Program-made: the position numbers and the translations under genes
The notes under the pieces: model-generated
The model's database searches: none
Told to the model about the DNA's origin: nothing
The model's input: only the letters and a program-made list of their open reading frames with translations
Part shown: positions 45,171-54,194 of the stretch, in pieces
How the letters are laid out: every line of letters starts with the position of its first letter
Position numbering within the stretch: position 1 is the stretch's first letter
Assembly (NCBI GenBank): GCA_963922585.1
Contig: CAWUIK010000005.1
Coordinates: 1-64,000 of the forward strand
DNA: 64,000 nucleotides
Reading direction: 5' to 3'
Origin: Parvicella sp963922585
GTDB taxonomy: Bacteria > Bacteroidota > Bacteroidia > Flavobacteriales_D > Parvicellaceae

Positions 45171-46142
45171 ATGGAATCAAAGCAAAAGAAGGCTATCGAG
45201 ATTAAAACCAACCTTCACCCAAGAAACAAGCATAAGTATAATTATGATTTTGAAGCACTAGTAAATGCCAATCCAAGTTTGTCAAAATTTGTGCATATTA
45301 ATCAATATGGAAAAGAAACCATTGATTTTTTTGATACAGAAGCTGTTAAATCACTGAACAAATCATTGTTGATGTATTTTTACGGGGTTTCCAATTGGGA
45401 TGTCCCGAAAGGATATTTGTGTCCTCCTATTCCTGGGAGAGCAGACTACATTCATCACGTTGCTGATTTACTAGCAAGTTGTAATAGAGGAATCGTTCCA
45501 ACAACCAATAAAATCAAGGTTTTAGACATCGGAGTTGGAGCCAATTGCGTATATCCAATTATTGGAAATCACGAATACGGGTGGTCTTTTATTGGCTCAG
45601 AAATTGATGCTATTTCAATGGCTTCTGCTAAACAAAACGCCAAATTCTATAAACCTAAATTAAACTTTATTGAGTTTATTTTGCAAACCAAATCAAAAGA
45701 TGTTTTTCATGGTATATTAAAAAGAGATGCTTGTATTGATTTGACTATTTGTAATCCCCCATTTCATGCATCTGCAGAAGAAGCTAATAAAGGGACACAA
45801 CGCAAAATAAAAAACCTAAAAGGAAAACAAGCAGTAAATGAAGAAGTTAATTTTGCTGGGCAAAGTAACGAATTATGGTGCAAAGGAGGTGAAGCTAGGT
45901 TTGTAAAAGACATGATATATGAAAGTAGAAATTTCGGAGCTAATTGTATTTGGTTTACTACTTTAATATCCAAAGAATCTAACCTAAAACAAGTCTATAA
46001 AATACTTCAAGATGTGAAAGCTTTTAGAGTGGAAACTATTGATATGCAACATGGACAAAAATCTACTAGAATTGTAGCGTGGACTTTTCAAGATGAAAAA
46101 CAAATGCAAGAAAGGATTCAAAAAAAGTGGAGATTGACTTAA
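45171..46142 (+). CDS. rlmF: 23S rRNA (adenine-1618-N6)-methyltransferase
   Basis: The cytosolic enzyme methylates A1618 of 23S rRNA. The family is recognised by LHPRNKHKYNYDFEAL at the start, the SAM-binding LDIGVGANCVYP segment, the catalytic NPPF motif (CNPPFHASAEEA) and NELWCKGGEARFVKDMI. Its 323 residues are normal. It lies 45 bases after the broken kinase gene and is followed by a 213-base gap containing an inverted repeat. Confidence 0.96.
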   Translation: MESKQKKAIEIKTNLHPRNKHKYNYDFEALVNANPSLSKFVHINQYGKETIDFFDTEAVKSLNKSLLMYFYGVSNWDVPKGYLCPPIPGRADYIHHVADLLASCNRGIVPTTNKIKVLDIGVGANCVYPIIGNHEYGWSFIGSEIDAISMASAKQNAKFYKPKLNFIEFILQTKSKDVFHGILKRDACIDLTICNPPFHASAEEANKGTQRKIKNLKGKQAVNEEVNFAGQSNELWCKGGEARFVKDMIYESRNFGANCIWFTTLISKESNLKQVYKILQDVKAFRVETIDMQHGQKSTRIVAWTFQDEKQMQERIQKKWRLT

Positions 46143-46153
46143 ATGTGAATGGG

Positions 46154-46214
46154 GTTTGAGGATTCAAAATGTTGAGAGTTAAATATTGATATTTTTATCA
46201 ACTAAGGACTCAAC
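46154..46214. repeat. Interrupted inverted repeat after rlmF with traces of 7-base phasing
   Basis: Outer arms GTTGAG (46171) and CTCAAC (46209) and inner arms TTGATA (46186) and TATCAA (46196) pair around a short T-rich centre. TTGA/TTAA cores at 46172, 46179 and 46186 are seven bases apart, as in the clearer heptamer arrays. It may act as a terminator. The rest of the gap to 46358 holds nothing else I recognise apart from a weak TACTTTCG promoter-like element. Confidence 0.5.
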
Positions 46215-46358
46215 TGTATAATTACAAATGTTTTTAGGATAAGTGTTATTGTGAAAAACGAAATAAATTTAAAAGACTTTTAGTATTTGATCTAGTATAA
46301 AACAAAATTGTTTCATATATAAACGAAAATCCTTACTTTCGCAGTTCAAATTAATTTG

Positions 46359-47432
46359 ATGGAAAATAATTATGTTGTAATAATGGCTGGGGGAATAGGA
46401 AGTAGATTCTGGCCTATGAGCACCTCTACCAACCCAAAACAGTTTCATGATGTACTTGGAATAGGTAGGTCATTACTTCAACTTACTGTAGATAGATATG
46501 CTACTATTTGCAATGAGGAAAATATTTTTATTGTTACCAATGAAAAGTACAAGTCTTTAGTTAAAGAACAACTTCCTAATTTTAAAGATGATCAAATTTT
46601 ATTAGAACCCAGTCGCAAAAACACAGGACCTTGCATAGCATATGCATGTTATAAAATTCATTCTAAAAATGAAAATGCCAATATTATTGTAGCGCCTAGC
46701 GACCACCTAATATTAAGAGAAATAGAATTTCAAAAAACCATCAAAACTGCTTTAGAAAATGTTTCTCAAAAAGATTGCTTGATGACCATTGGGATTATGC
46801 CTACAAGACCAGATACAGGCTATGGATACATTCAATTTGTTCAAGGAGAAACTAATATTAGAAAAGTAAAAACATTTACTGAAAAACCCTCTTTAGATAT
46901 TGCCCAAAGATTCTTAGAAAGTGGCGATTTTTATTGGAATTCTGGCATGTTTATTTGGAATGTAAAATCTATAATTAAAGCCTTTGAAAATCTTTTGCCA
47001 GAAATAGGAAAGTTATTTTTAGATATTAAAGAAGACTATTATACAGATAATGAAGTAGCTTCTATCAATAGAATTTACCCAATGTGTAAGAATATTTCTA
47101 TTGATTATGGAATTATGGAAAAGGCAGATAACGTGCACGTGATTTTAGCAGACTTGGGATGGAGCGATTTAGGAACGTGGGGATCTTTATACACTCATAT
47201 CGAAAAAGACGAAGCAAAAAATGCTGTAGTTGGCAAAAACGTTTTGACCTATGATGCCAATGATAATATGATTTTAGTTCCTGATGAAAAGTTAGTGGTT
47301 GTTCAAGGATTGAATGATTTTATAATAGTTGAAAGTAATAATACTTTGCTTATTTGTAAAAAAAGAGACGAACAAAAAATCAAACAGTTTGTAACAGACA
47401 TTAAGTCTAAAAAAGGAGATAAATTTGTTTAA
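46359..47432 (+). CDS. manC: Mannose-1-phosphate guanylyltransferase
   Basis: The enzyme makes GDP-mannose from mannose-1-phosphate and GTP for surface sugars. Motifs: MAGGIGSRFWPMSTSTNPKQF (nucleotide loop), EPSRKNTGPCIAYA, APSDHLI, FTEKPS, FYWNSGMFIWN and DLGWSDLGTW. It has 357 residues and lacks the C-terminal phosphomannose isomerase domain of bifunctional ManC/AlgA. ATG at 46359 is preferred to the TTG just before it. Confidence 0.94.
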   Translation: MENNYVVIMAGGIGSRFWPMSTSTNPKQFHDVLGIGRSLLQLTVDRYATICNEENIFIVTNEKYKSLVKEQLPNFKDDQILLEPSRKNTGPCIAYACYKIHSKNENANIIVAPSDHLILREIEFQKTIKTALENVSQKDCLMTIGIMPTRPDTGYGYIQFVQGETNIRKVKTFTEKPSLDIAQRFLESGDFYWNSGMFIWNVKSIIKAFENLLPEIGKLFLDIKEDYYTDNEVASINRIYPMCKNISIDYGIMEKADNVHVILADLGWSDLGTWGSLYTHIEKDEAKNAVVGKNVLTYDANDNMILVPDEKLVVVQGLNDFIIVESNNTLLICKKRDEQKIKQFVTDIKSKKGDKFV

Positions 47433-47534
47433 TAAGAGTTTCTTTTTTGTTTTTTAATCTAACAATTTAAACAATACTAAATTTAGTTTGTTAACAAACA
47501 GAGCGCATAAATACAATCATATTGTTTTTTTATG

Positions 47535-47542
47535 TACTTTTG
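47535..47542 (+). promoter_or_regulatory. Putative -7 element for the mevalonate kinase gene
   Basis: TACTTTTG matches TAnnTTTG and lies 15 bases before the ATG at 47558. No convincing -33 element at normal distance was found. Confidence 0.4.
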
Positions 47543-47557
47543 AACCATATAACTACA

Positions 47558-48511
47558 ATGAGTCAGTTAAAAAATTCGATAAAAGAATCCCTTTTTTACG
47601 GGAAAATTTTACTCTTTGGTGAGTATGGAGTTATAGAGGATTCTATGGCTTTATCCATACCCTTTGAACATTTCAATGGTCAGTTTATTTTTCATAGTGA
47701 AGACAAGCAATTTGCTGAAACAAGTAACAATCATCTTAAAGAATATCAAAATTATTTATTAGAAAGACATTCCAAAGGTGATTTACCATTAGAAATAAAC
47801 CTTGAAAAATTCAAACAAGATATTGATAACGGAATGTTATTTGACTCAAGTATTCCTCAAGGATATGGAGTAGGAAGTTCTGGCGCTTTAGTTGCGGCTA
47901 TTTATGACAAATATGCCAAAAATAAAATTAAAAGTCAAAATATTGAAAATGGGAAGATTCTAGAATTAAAAAAGATTTTTGGGGATTTAGAATCTTATTT
48001 CCACGGCACTAGTTCTGGATTAGACCCTTTGATATGTTATTTAAGATTGCCCATTCTAATTAAATCTAAATCAGAACTAGAATCTGTAGGTATTCCTGAA
48101 CAAGGATCAGCCAAAGGAGGTATATTCTTACTTAATACTGGTCAAATTGGTAAAACGCAACCATTAGTTGAACACTTCCTTGAAAGATGTAAAGAAGAAG
48201 GCTTTAGAAACATGATTAAAACCCAATTCAAAAAATATAATGATGCTAGCATATCTGCTTTTCTATCAAAGGATGGAAAATCTTTGTTCAGCAATGTGAA
48301 AAGTCTATCTGGCATCTTATTGGAACATTTTAAACCTATGATTCCTCAACTATATCAAGATTTGTGGAAAGAAGGTATTAACTCCAATGCATATTACCTA
48401 AAGTTATGTGGTTCTGGAGGCGGAGGTTTTATATTAGGGTTTGCTGAAGATTTAGAAAAAGCTCAAAACAAACTAAAGGATTATCAATTGGATATAATAT
48501 ATAGGTTTTAA
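47558..48511 (+). CDS. Mevalonate kinase (GHMP kinase family)
   Basis: A GHMP-type kinase of 317 residues. Motif 1 is FGKILLFGEYGVIEDS-like (YGKILLFGEYGVIED), the ATP loop is IPQGYGVGSSGALVAA, and the C-terminal GHMP motif is LKLCGSGGGGFILGF. HGTSSGLDPLICYL is the catalytic Asp segment typical of mevalonate kinase. Bacteroidota commonly make isoprenoids by the mevalonate route, which supports this assignment over other GHMP kinases. It is followed by a UbiA prenyltransferase 83 bases downstream. ATG at 47558 is chosen over an upstream TTG. Confidence 0.85.
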   Translation: MSQLKNSIKESLFYGKILLFGEYGVIEDSMALSIPFEHFNGQFIFHSEDKQFAETSNNHLKEYQNYLLERHSKGDLPLEINLEKFKQDIDNGMLFDSSIPQGYGVGSSGALVAAIYDKYAKNKIKSQNIENGKILELKKIFGDLESYFHGTSSGLDPLICYLRLPILIKSKSELESVGIPEQGSAKGGIFLLNTGQIGKTQPLVEHFLERCKEEGFRNMIKTQFKKYNDASISAFLSKDGKSLFSNVKSLSGILLEHFKPMIPQLYQDLWKEGINSNAYYLKLCGSGGGGFILGFAEDLEKAQNKLKDYQLDIIYRF

Positions 48512-48594
48512 AATGTTTTGTCTTCTAAAAAACATAAACCTTTATTTTTCAATATTTTTCTTTTCAATTAATTTAAATTACCCTCAAATTTTTC

Positions 48595-49488
48595 ATGATT
48601 CAAGAAATCAATAAAAGACAACGTTTCATAATCAAGTTTTTATCTCTTCTTTCAATTGTAAGATGGTATAATGTATTGATTGTTGCACTTGCATTATTTT
48701 TTGCCTCCATATTTTTATTAAATCCTACTTCGGAATTCAAAGCTATTATTTTTGATTTCAAACTATATGCTAACATTATTGCCATATCATTATTAATAAT
48801 GGCAGGATTCATTATAAATGCTTTTTATGATTTTGAAAAAGATATTATCAACAGACCTGAAGAAACTATTTTCGGTAGAATCATCAGTAAATCATTTTGT
48901 TTAAATACATATGTTGTTTTTATTTTTATTGCACTGATAATTTCAGCTTTTTTAGATTGGAAAATATTGTTATTTAATTTCTTTTTCTCATTTGGACTAT
49001 GGTTTTATTCTCATAAATTAAGAAAAAAGGCGTTTGCAGGAGAAATAAACGCATCACTGCTAACTATAGCACCATTTTTTAGCATTAGTATTTTCTACTC
49101 TGAATATAACTTAGTGACATTGTTGTTTGTGGGTTATATATTTATAATGAGTTTAACAAGGGAAATAATCAAAAAAATGATTCATCTCAAAGGAGATTTA
49201 GTTGTAGGTGAAAAGTCGTTTCCAATTCTATTAGGAATAAGAAAAACAAAGTACATTATTCTTATTCTAATGCTTATTGCACTTGGCTGCATATCATTTT
49301 TATTCAATGATATTTTATACTTACCCATTGTTGGTTATTTTTCCATTGCAGCAATTTTTATCTTTATTAGCATTTATTTTTTAAGAAAAAGTAAAAGTTC
49401 AAAAGATTACGAAATCATCAATACAATCTATAAACTATTGTTGATTTTTGCTATTTTATCTATACCCTTAGCCAAGTATTGGTGGTAA
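48595..49488 (+). CDS. UbiA-family prenyltransferase
   Basis: An integral membrane enzyme of 297 residues with eight or so hydrophobic helices. The two Asp-rich sites of the family are seen: NAFYDFEKDIIN (first) and KGDLVVGEKSFPI (second). Such enzymes attach an isoprenoid chain to a phenolic ring or glycerol phosphate. The acceptor is not evident. Being next to mevalonate kinase suggests a link to isoprenoid metabolism, not a specific product. It ends six bases before the convergent SprF-like gene. Confidence 0.87.
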   Translation: MIQEINKRQRFIIKFLSLLSIVRWYNVLIVALALFFASIFLLNPTSEFKAIIFDFKLYANIIAISLLIMAGFIINAFYDFEKDIINRPEETIFGRIISKSFCLNTYVVFIFIALIISAFLDWKILLFNFFFSFGLWFYSHKLRKKAFAGEINASLLTIAPFFSISIFYSEYNLVTLLFVGYIFIMSLTREIIKKMIHLKGDLVVGEKSFPILLGIRKTKYIILILMLIALGCISFLFNDILYLPIVGYFSIAAIFIFISIYFLRKSKSSKDYEIINTIYKLLLIFAILSIPLAKYWW

Positions 49489-49494
49489 TTCAGA

Positions 49495-50463
49495 TTAGAA
49501 TTTTTCCATGGGTTTAAAGGTCTTTTTTTCTTCCCCCTCATCTTCTGGATCAGCGTTTTTACCTTTTTTACCGATTAAATATTTTAACATGATTTCATGA
49601 GTTCCACCAGTCCCTGATGCCGGCCCCTGTCTACCCATATCATAAGAGTAATTTACTTGAAACTTTTCTTTAGCAAGCATTCCTATGTTAAACAATAAAC
49701 CTACTTGTTGTCTATACCCTACTCCAAGATATAAGTTTTTATTGAACATCAAATTAGCAAAAACATCAAATTGAGATGTCGCTTTAGATTGTCTATAAAA
49801 GATAGTAGGTAGTAGCTTAATCTCGTTGCTTATTTCATATTCATAAGTAGCGTATACATTCAAGTGAGATTGCAAATTATAAGAAGTTTCAATATTAGTA
49901 TTGGTAATTTGAGAACTAGGTTGTAAAATCTGAGGTAAACTAACACCCAATTTTACATCTTTGAAATTAATAATTGTTCCAAAAGTTGCATCAAACATAG
50001 TTCCCGAAATATTACCACCAGCAATGATCTCATCAGAATAATCGTCTGCCAAAACATCATTAAAACTTAGAGAATTCTGAATAATTCCAAGTCCTAGTCC
50101 AAATGAAAGTCTAAAATCAGCAGCTAATTTAAGATGATATGCGTAATTTAATTTCGCATCGATGTTTTTCATAAATGCAATTTCATCGTATACTAAAACA
50201 CCACCAAGTCCCATTTTTTTGTTTAGTGCTGTATGCCCTGATACAAATGCTGTGCTGGGTGCTCCTAAGTAACTTGTCCATTGTGTTCTATAACTTACAG
50301 CAAAATCTGTTATGCTTTTATATCCAGATTCTGCAGGATTTACAAGAATAGGGTTATAGGTATAAAGTGAACTCAACTGAGTTTGTTGAGCATTGGATAT
50401 TTCAAATGTAAAAATTGCTATTAAAAGCATTAAATACTTATATTTAGTTGTAATATTTTGCAT
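49495..50463 (-). CDS. PorP/SprF family type IX secretion membrane protein
   Basis: The protein has a signal peptide ending in SNAQ, then a beta-barrel-like body. The family opening YNPILVNPAESGYKS is followed by YRTQWTSYLGAPSTAFVSGH and GLGGVLVYDEI. This family forms an outer-membrane barrel partnering with a specific T9SS cargo or gliding adhesin, as SprF does for SprB in Flavobacterium johnsoniae. It lies 12 bases downstream of a CHU_C-domain protein, the expected cargo. A charged C-terminal tail (DPEDEGEEKKTFKPMEK) extends beyond the barrel. Confidence 0.92.
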   Translation of the reverse strand: MQNITTKYKYLMLLIAIFTFEISNAQQTQLSSLYTYNPILVNPAESGYKSITDFAVSYRTQWTSYLGAPSTAFVSGHTALNKKMGLGGVLVYDEIAFMKNIDAKLNYAYHLKLAADFRLSFGLGLGIIQNSLSFNDVLADDYSDEIIAGGNISGTMFDATFGTIINFKDVKLGVSLPQILQPSSQITNTNIETSYNLQSHLNVYATYEYEISNEIKLLPTIFYRQSKATSQFDVFANLMFNKNLYLGVGYRQQVGLLFNIGMLAKEKFQVNYSYDMGRQGPASGTGGTHEIMLKYLIGKKGKNADPEDEGEEKKTFKPMEKF

Positions 50464-50475
50464 CTTACTTATAAA

Positions 50476-53262
50476 TTATCTCATTAATAAAATTGAACCC
50501 TTAACATCCTCTTTTCCAGCACAAAGTATCTGAAAGAAATAAGTACCATCTGGAAGTGGTTCACTTTCTGCATTGGTTCCATCCCAATTGTTGGAATATG
50601 AATTACTTTGCCAAACCAACTTAGCCCATCTATCATAAATCATAACTTCGCATCCATTAATTAGTGAAGGTTTACTCATTGTCCAAAAATCATTTTTACC
50701 ATCTCCATTTGGGGATAAGTAGTTATTGATAATTAGTTCAGTTTCTTGATTAACCGTTACAATAATCTGAGCTGAGGTTTCACATCCTTCATTACTCAAT
50801 GCAGTTATTGTGTATGTGGTAGAAGCAGTTGGAGCCACCCAAGGGTTTTCGGTTGTATTGTCAGAAATATAAAAAGAAGGCGTCCAAGATAAAGAGTCAT
50901 AATTTGAAACACTCACATTTAACTGAACAGAGTCACCTTCATCAATAGAAAAATTAGACACATTTGAAATAATAGGTGTTGGAAAAACAGTTATATCGAA
51001 TGAACAACTTGAGTTGTTTCCAACTAAATCTGTTGCTGTAAATTCAATCGATGTAGTTCCAACAGGAAATGAATCTCCAGAAACTAGACCTGAATTATCC
51101 GTTTGAGCAACTGTTACAATACCGCAATTGTCGTTTCCAAATGGAGTGTTAAAAGTAAAAATAGGATTACATGATGATTGGTTTCCTGGACAAATAATAG
51201 TTGGAGCCTCTGTATCATCAGGTTGGGTTTGAACAACACAAGTTGCTATGTTTCCTGATGCATCTGATACAGAAATTGTCACATCTACTATTCCAGAAAC
51301 TAATGTTCCAGGAATTGGAGATTGAGAAAATGTAGGACTTACATCACAGAAATCAGAAAAAGAAGTAATAGATTCCAAATCAGGAATTTGATATTGGCAG
51401 TTACCATCAATTGTTACACTCTGTATTCCAGGACAAGTAATAATTGGAGCAGTTGTGTCTGCCAAAGTAATTGTAAAAGAACAACTAGTATTATTACCAT
51501 TGTCATCTTCCACAAATATACTAATACTTTGTTGAGTTCCAATTCCAGAAATGACAGTTCCTGCTATAGGAGTTTGAGAATAGTTTGATGGAAATCCACA
51601 ATTATCTGTGATGTTAATAATTGTATCATAAGATGGGATTATATATTCACAATTTTGGTTTACGGGAACAGTAGGATTGGAAGGGCAATTCATTTGAGGC
51701 GATATTAAATCTACAACAGTGATATCAAAATCACAAGTTGATGTATTTCCAGAAGCATCAGAAACTGTAATTACAATATTGTTTACAGATCCTCCTGCAA
51801 GAGTAGAACCAGGGGAAACAGATTGTGAAATGCTTATACTAGTACAATTATCTACAGCAAAGACATCAGGTGAATAATCTGGCACTATGAAATCGCAAGA
51901 TGAAGTTCCTGTAGATACAGTTGTACTAGAAGGACAAGTAACCAAATTAGGTGAAGTAGTATCTATTGTTGTAATTTGCATCACACAGTTGTTGGTATTT
52001 CCATAAGAGTCTTCTACATTCAATACAACTTGAGTTGTTGTAGAACTATTAATTATTGTTCCAGCAACAGGAAACTGCATAGAAGTATATGTTCCACAAT
52101 TATCAGCAACTCCAACAAGAGGCACCATATTTGGTAAAGCAAATTCACAATTTTGATTTAAAACAAAAGTTGAATCTTTACAATTAACAAAAGTAGGCGC
52201 TAGCGTATCTTGAAGAGTTATTTGAAAAGAACAAGAAGAACTATTACCTGCAACATCTACTGCCTGAAGAGATATAAAATGATTAGTGTTAACGCCTGTT
52301 AATTTGGATCCAATTGCTGGTGTTTGAACAATTGTCACAGAAGGATCACAATTATCTGATGCTGTGGCACTCCCCGTAAAATCCGGAACAATATATTCAC
52401 AATCTTCATTAACATATACCACTGAATTACCTGGGCAAGAAATCGTTGGTGCAGAAATATCATTAGATACAACTAAAAAAGAACAAGAATCTATATTACC
52501 AAAAATATCTTGTGCATATAAAGTAACTATTTGAGAAGTTGTAAAAGTTGATCCAGCAGCTGGGCTTTGAGTTACGATGGGATTAGCGTCACAATTATCT
52601 GAAACTGTACTTAATGCGATGTAATTTTGTAATACTGCTTGACAACCTGAAGTAATCGGCTCTATTTGATTTGGAGGACAAGAAATTGTAGGGGATGTAG
52701 TATCTCTTAGAGTAATTTTAAAATTACATTTTGATGAATTACCATGAATATCTGATATATTTAACTTAATTGAGTCTTGTGTTAAAACACCAGATATAAT
52801 GGTACCAGGCAACGGAGATTGAGTAATAACTCCTATTCCACAATTATCTGTAATATTTAAAAATGGTGCAATAGTAAAATCCTCAACTACATATTCGCAA
52901 TTAGAATTGACAAATACGTTCATTTGATTTATACAAGAAGAAGCAGGTTGTTCAGTATCTTCAACTTCAATTTCAAAAGTACAAATAGAACTTTCTACTC
53001 CATTATCAATTGTATATTCAATTATTGTAGTTCCAACTGGGAAAAAATCTCCTGAAGTCAATCCTGAAACATCAGTTTGAGTAATTGTTGTACCAGCACA
53101 ATTAGAAGCACATGATGGAAGAGTGAAATTCACGACCGCACCACAGTCACCAGGATCATTAGAAACTAAAATATTGGTTGGACAGTTTAACGTGGGAGTT
53201 TGAGCTTTTAAAATGGTTTGCTGCAACATTAAAAAACTCAACAGCAGTAAAAATTTATTCAT
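50476..53262 (-). CDS. Surface protein with HYR-like repeats and gliding-type (CHU_C/type B) C-terminal domain
   Basis: The 928-residue protein starts with a signal peptide (cleavage near LKAQT). Seven to nine HYR-like modules follow, each with CPxN..., a central DNC (SDNCD, TDNCG) and ending with a CSFxITLxDTTxPxISCP linker. A single Ig-like region (FSIDEGDSVQLNVSVSNYD) comes next. The last 90 residues are the gliding-motility-associated C-terminal domain: NNYLSPNGDGKNDFW, EVMIYDRWAKLVWQS, NNWDGTNAESEPLPDGTYFF. This type B domain is secreted by T9SS with a PorP/SprF partner, encoded just downstream. Cys pairs in every module suggest disulfides. It is probably an adhesin. Confidence 0.93.
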   Translation of the reverse strand: MNKFLLLLSFLMLQQTILKAQTPTLNCPTNILVSNDPGDCGAVVNFTLPSCASNCAGTTITQTDVSGLTSGDFFPVGTTIIEYTIDNGVESSICTFEIEVEDTEQPASSCINQMNVFVNSNCEYVVEDFTIAPFLNITDNCGIGVITQSPLPGTIISGVLTQDSIKLNISDIHGNSSKCNFKITLRDTTSPTISCPPNQIEPITSGCQAVLQNYIALSTVSDNCDANPIVTQSPAAGSTFTTSQIVTLYAQDIFGNIDSCSFLVVSNDISAPTISCPGNSVVYVNEDCEYIVPDFTGSATASDNCDPSVTIVQTPAIGSKLTGVNTNHFISLQAVDVAGNSSSCSFQITLQDTLAPTFVNCKDSTFVLNQNCEFALPNMVPLVGVADNCGTYTSMQFPVAGTIINSSTTTQVVLNVEDSYGNTNNCVMQITTIDTTSPNLVTCPSSTTVSTGTSSCDFIVPDYSPDVFAVDNCTSISISQSVSPGSTLAGGSVNNIVITVSDASGNTSTCDFDITVVDLISPQMNCPSNPTVPVNQNCEYIIPSYDTIINITDNCGFPSNYSQTPIAGTVISGIGTQQSISIFVEDDNGNNTSCSFTITLADTTAPIITCPGIQSVTIDGNCQYQIPDLESITSFSDFCDVSPTFSQSPIPGTLVSGIVDVTISVSDASGNIATCVVQTQPDDTEAPTIICPGNQSSCNPIFTFNTPFGNDNCGIVTVAQTDNSGLVSGDSFPVGTTSIEFTATDLVGNNSSCSFDITVFPTPIISNVSNFSIDEGDSVQLNVSVSNYDSLSWTPSFYISDNTTENPWVAPTASTTYTITALSNEGCETSAQIIVTVNQETELIINNYLSPNGDGKNDFWTMSKPSLINGCEVMIYDRWAKLVWQSNSYSNNWDGTNAESEPLPDGTYFFQILCAGKEDVKGSILLMR

Positions 53263-53401
53263 ATTTCACAAATTTACAATTTTATACAAACCTTATAATT
53301 GAATAATAAGTTATGTAATATCAAATTAATTCGTAAAGTTATAAATTCTTTTCAAATACCAAAATATAGAGTTTATTCAAGATGATTTAAAAAGTTAAAA
53401 A

Positions 53402-53965
53402 CTATAAAAAGTCAATTTTAATACTTTTCAATTTTGAGATATAAGTTTTGCTAGTAGCGTAACCAACTTCTCTGAGAAAATTATAATAATCACCACCTTT
53501 ATACCTTTTGTCTTGCCATTTTTTGTAATATGCTACACCCTCTACCCAATTATCAAACTGTATGTATTTTTTCTTATATCTGAACCCAAAAATATTATTT
53601 CCTTCTAATGAACAATATTCACATTCATACCATCCTGTTTCTAAGATAGATTGCCTCAAAACTATTTCAGGATGTTTCACATCTAATCTTTCTAATTCAG
53701 CATATACATTTTCAGGCGTCAACTCTGGTATAACCTCTTCAATAATGGGACCTTTAGCACTATTTTTATCACTAATTGTTCCAATAAATAAATCAAAAGT
53801 TGTTGAATTTTTATTAGACTTAAATGAAAGTAAAGAAAGAATTCCAATCAAAATAAAAAGGCTTCTTTTAATTTTTGATAATTTCTTTTTCAATAATCTA
53901 TAAGCTACTTCGCTGCTTGTAGTATTGCTTCTTGTGGTAGTTCTCTTATTTAATGTTCTTTTCAT
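53402..53965 (-). CDS. Glucosaminidase-domain (GH73-like) peptidoglycan hydrolase, membrane-anchored
   Basis: The N-terminal 40 residues are basic with a single hydrophobic anchor (RSLFILIGILSLLSF). The C-terminal half carries the glucosaminidase segment VYAELERLDVKHPEIVLRQ, then the catalytic-Glu region SILETGWYEC and GNNIFGFRYKKKY. ATG at 53965 (MKRTLNKRTTTR) is preferred to TTG 21 bases upstream. It would cleave cell-wall glycan from the periplasmic side. It is divergent from the paralogous pair at 54195. Confidence 0.88.
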   Translation of the reverse strand: MKRTLNKRTTTRSNTTSSEVAYRLLKKKLSKIKRSLFILIGILSLLSFKSNKNSTTFDLFIGTISDKNSAKGPIIEEVIPELTPENVYAELERLDVKHPEIVLRQSILETGWYECEYCSLEGNNIFGFRYKKKYIQFDNWVEGVAYYKKWQDKRYKGGDYYNFLREVGYATSKTYISKLKSIKIDFL

Positions 53966-54119
53966 AAAAACTAATTTCTCATCCAAAAATATTTGACTTT
54001 AAAATAATTTTAAGTTTAAATCAAATTTTCAAACGGGTGGCAAAGGTACAACTTTTTTTTGAATATAGTATTCATTTGACGAACACACCTTTTTCTCATT
54101 TATAAAACAATTAATCTGT

Positions 54120-54150
54120 TTTGAATTGGTCTGAAATTTGTATATTTTTG
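54120..54150 (+). promoter_or_regulatory. Strong Bacteroidota promoter for the first paralogue
   Basis: TTTG at 54120-54123 and TATTTTTG at 54143-54150 are separated by 19 bases, fitting the -33/-7 consensus exactly. The ATG is at 54195, leaving a leader of roughly 40 bases. Confidence 0.75.
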
Positions 54151-54194
54151 TACTTGTAATAAATACTATTTAAAATCAATAAAACTATTCAAAT

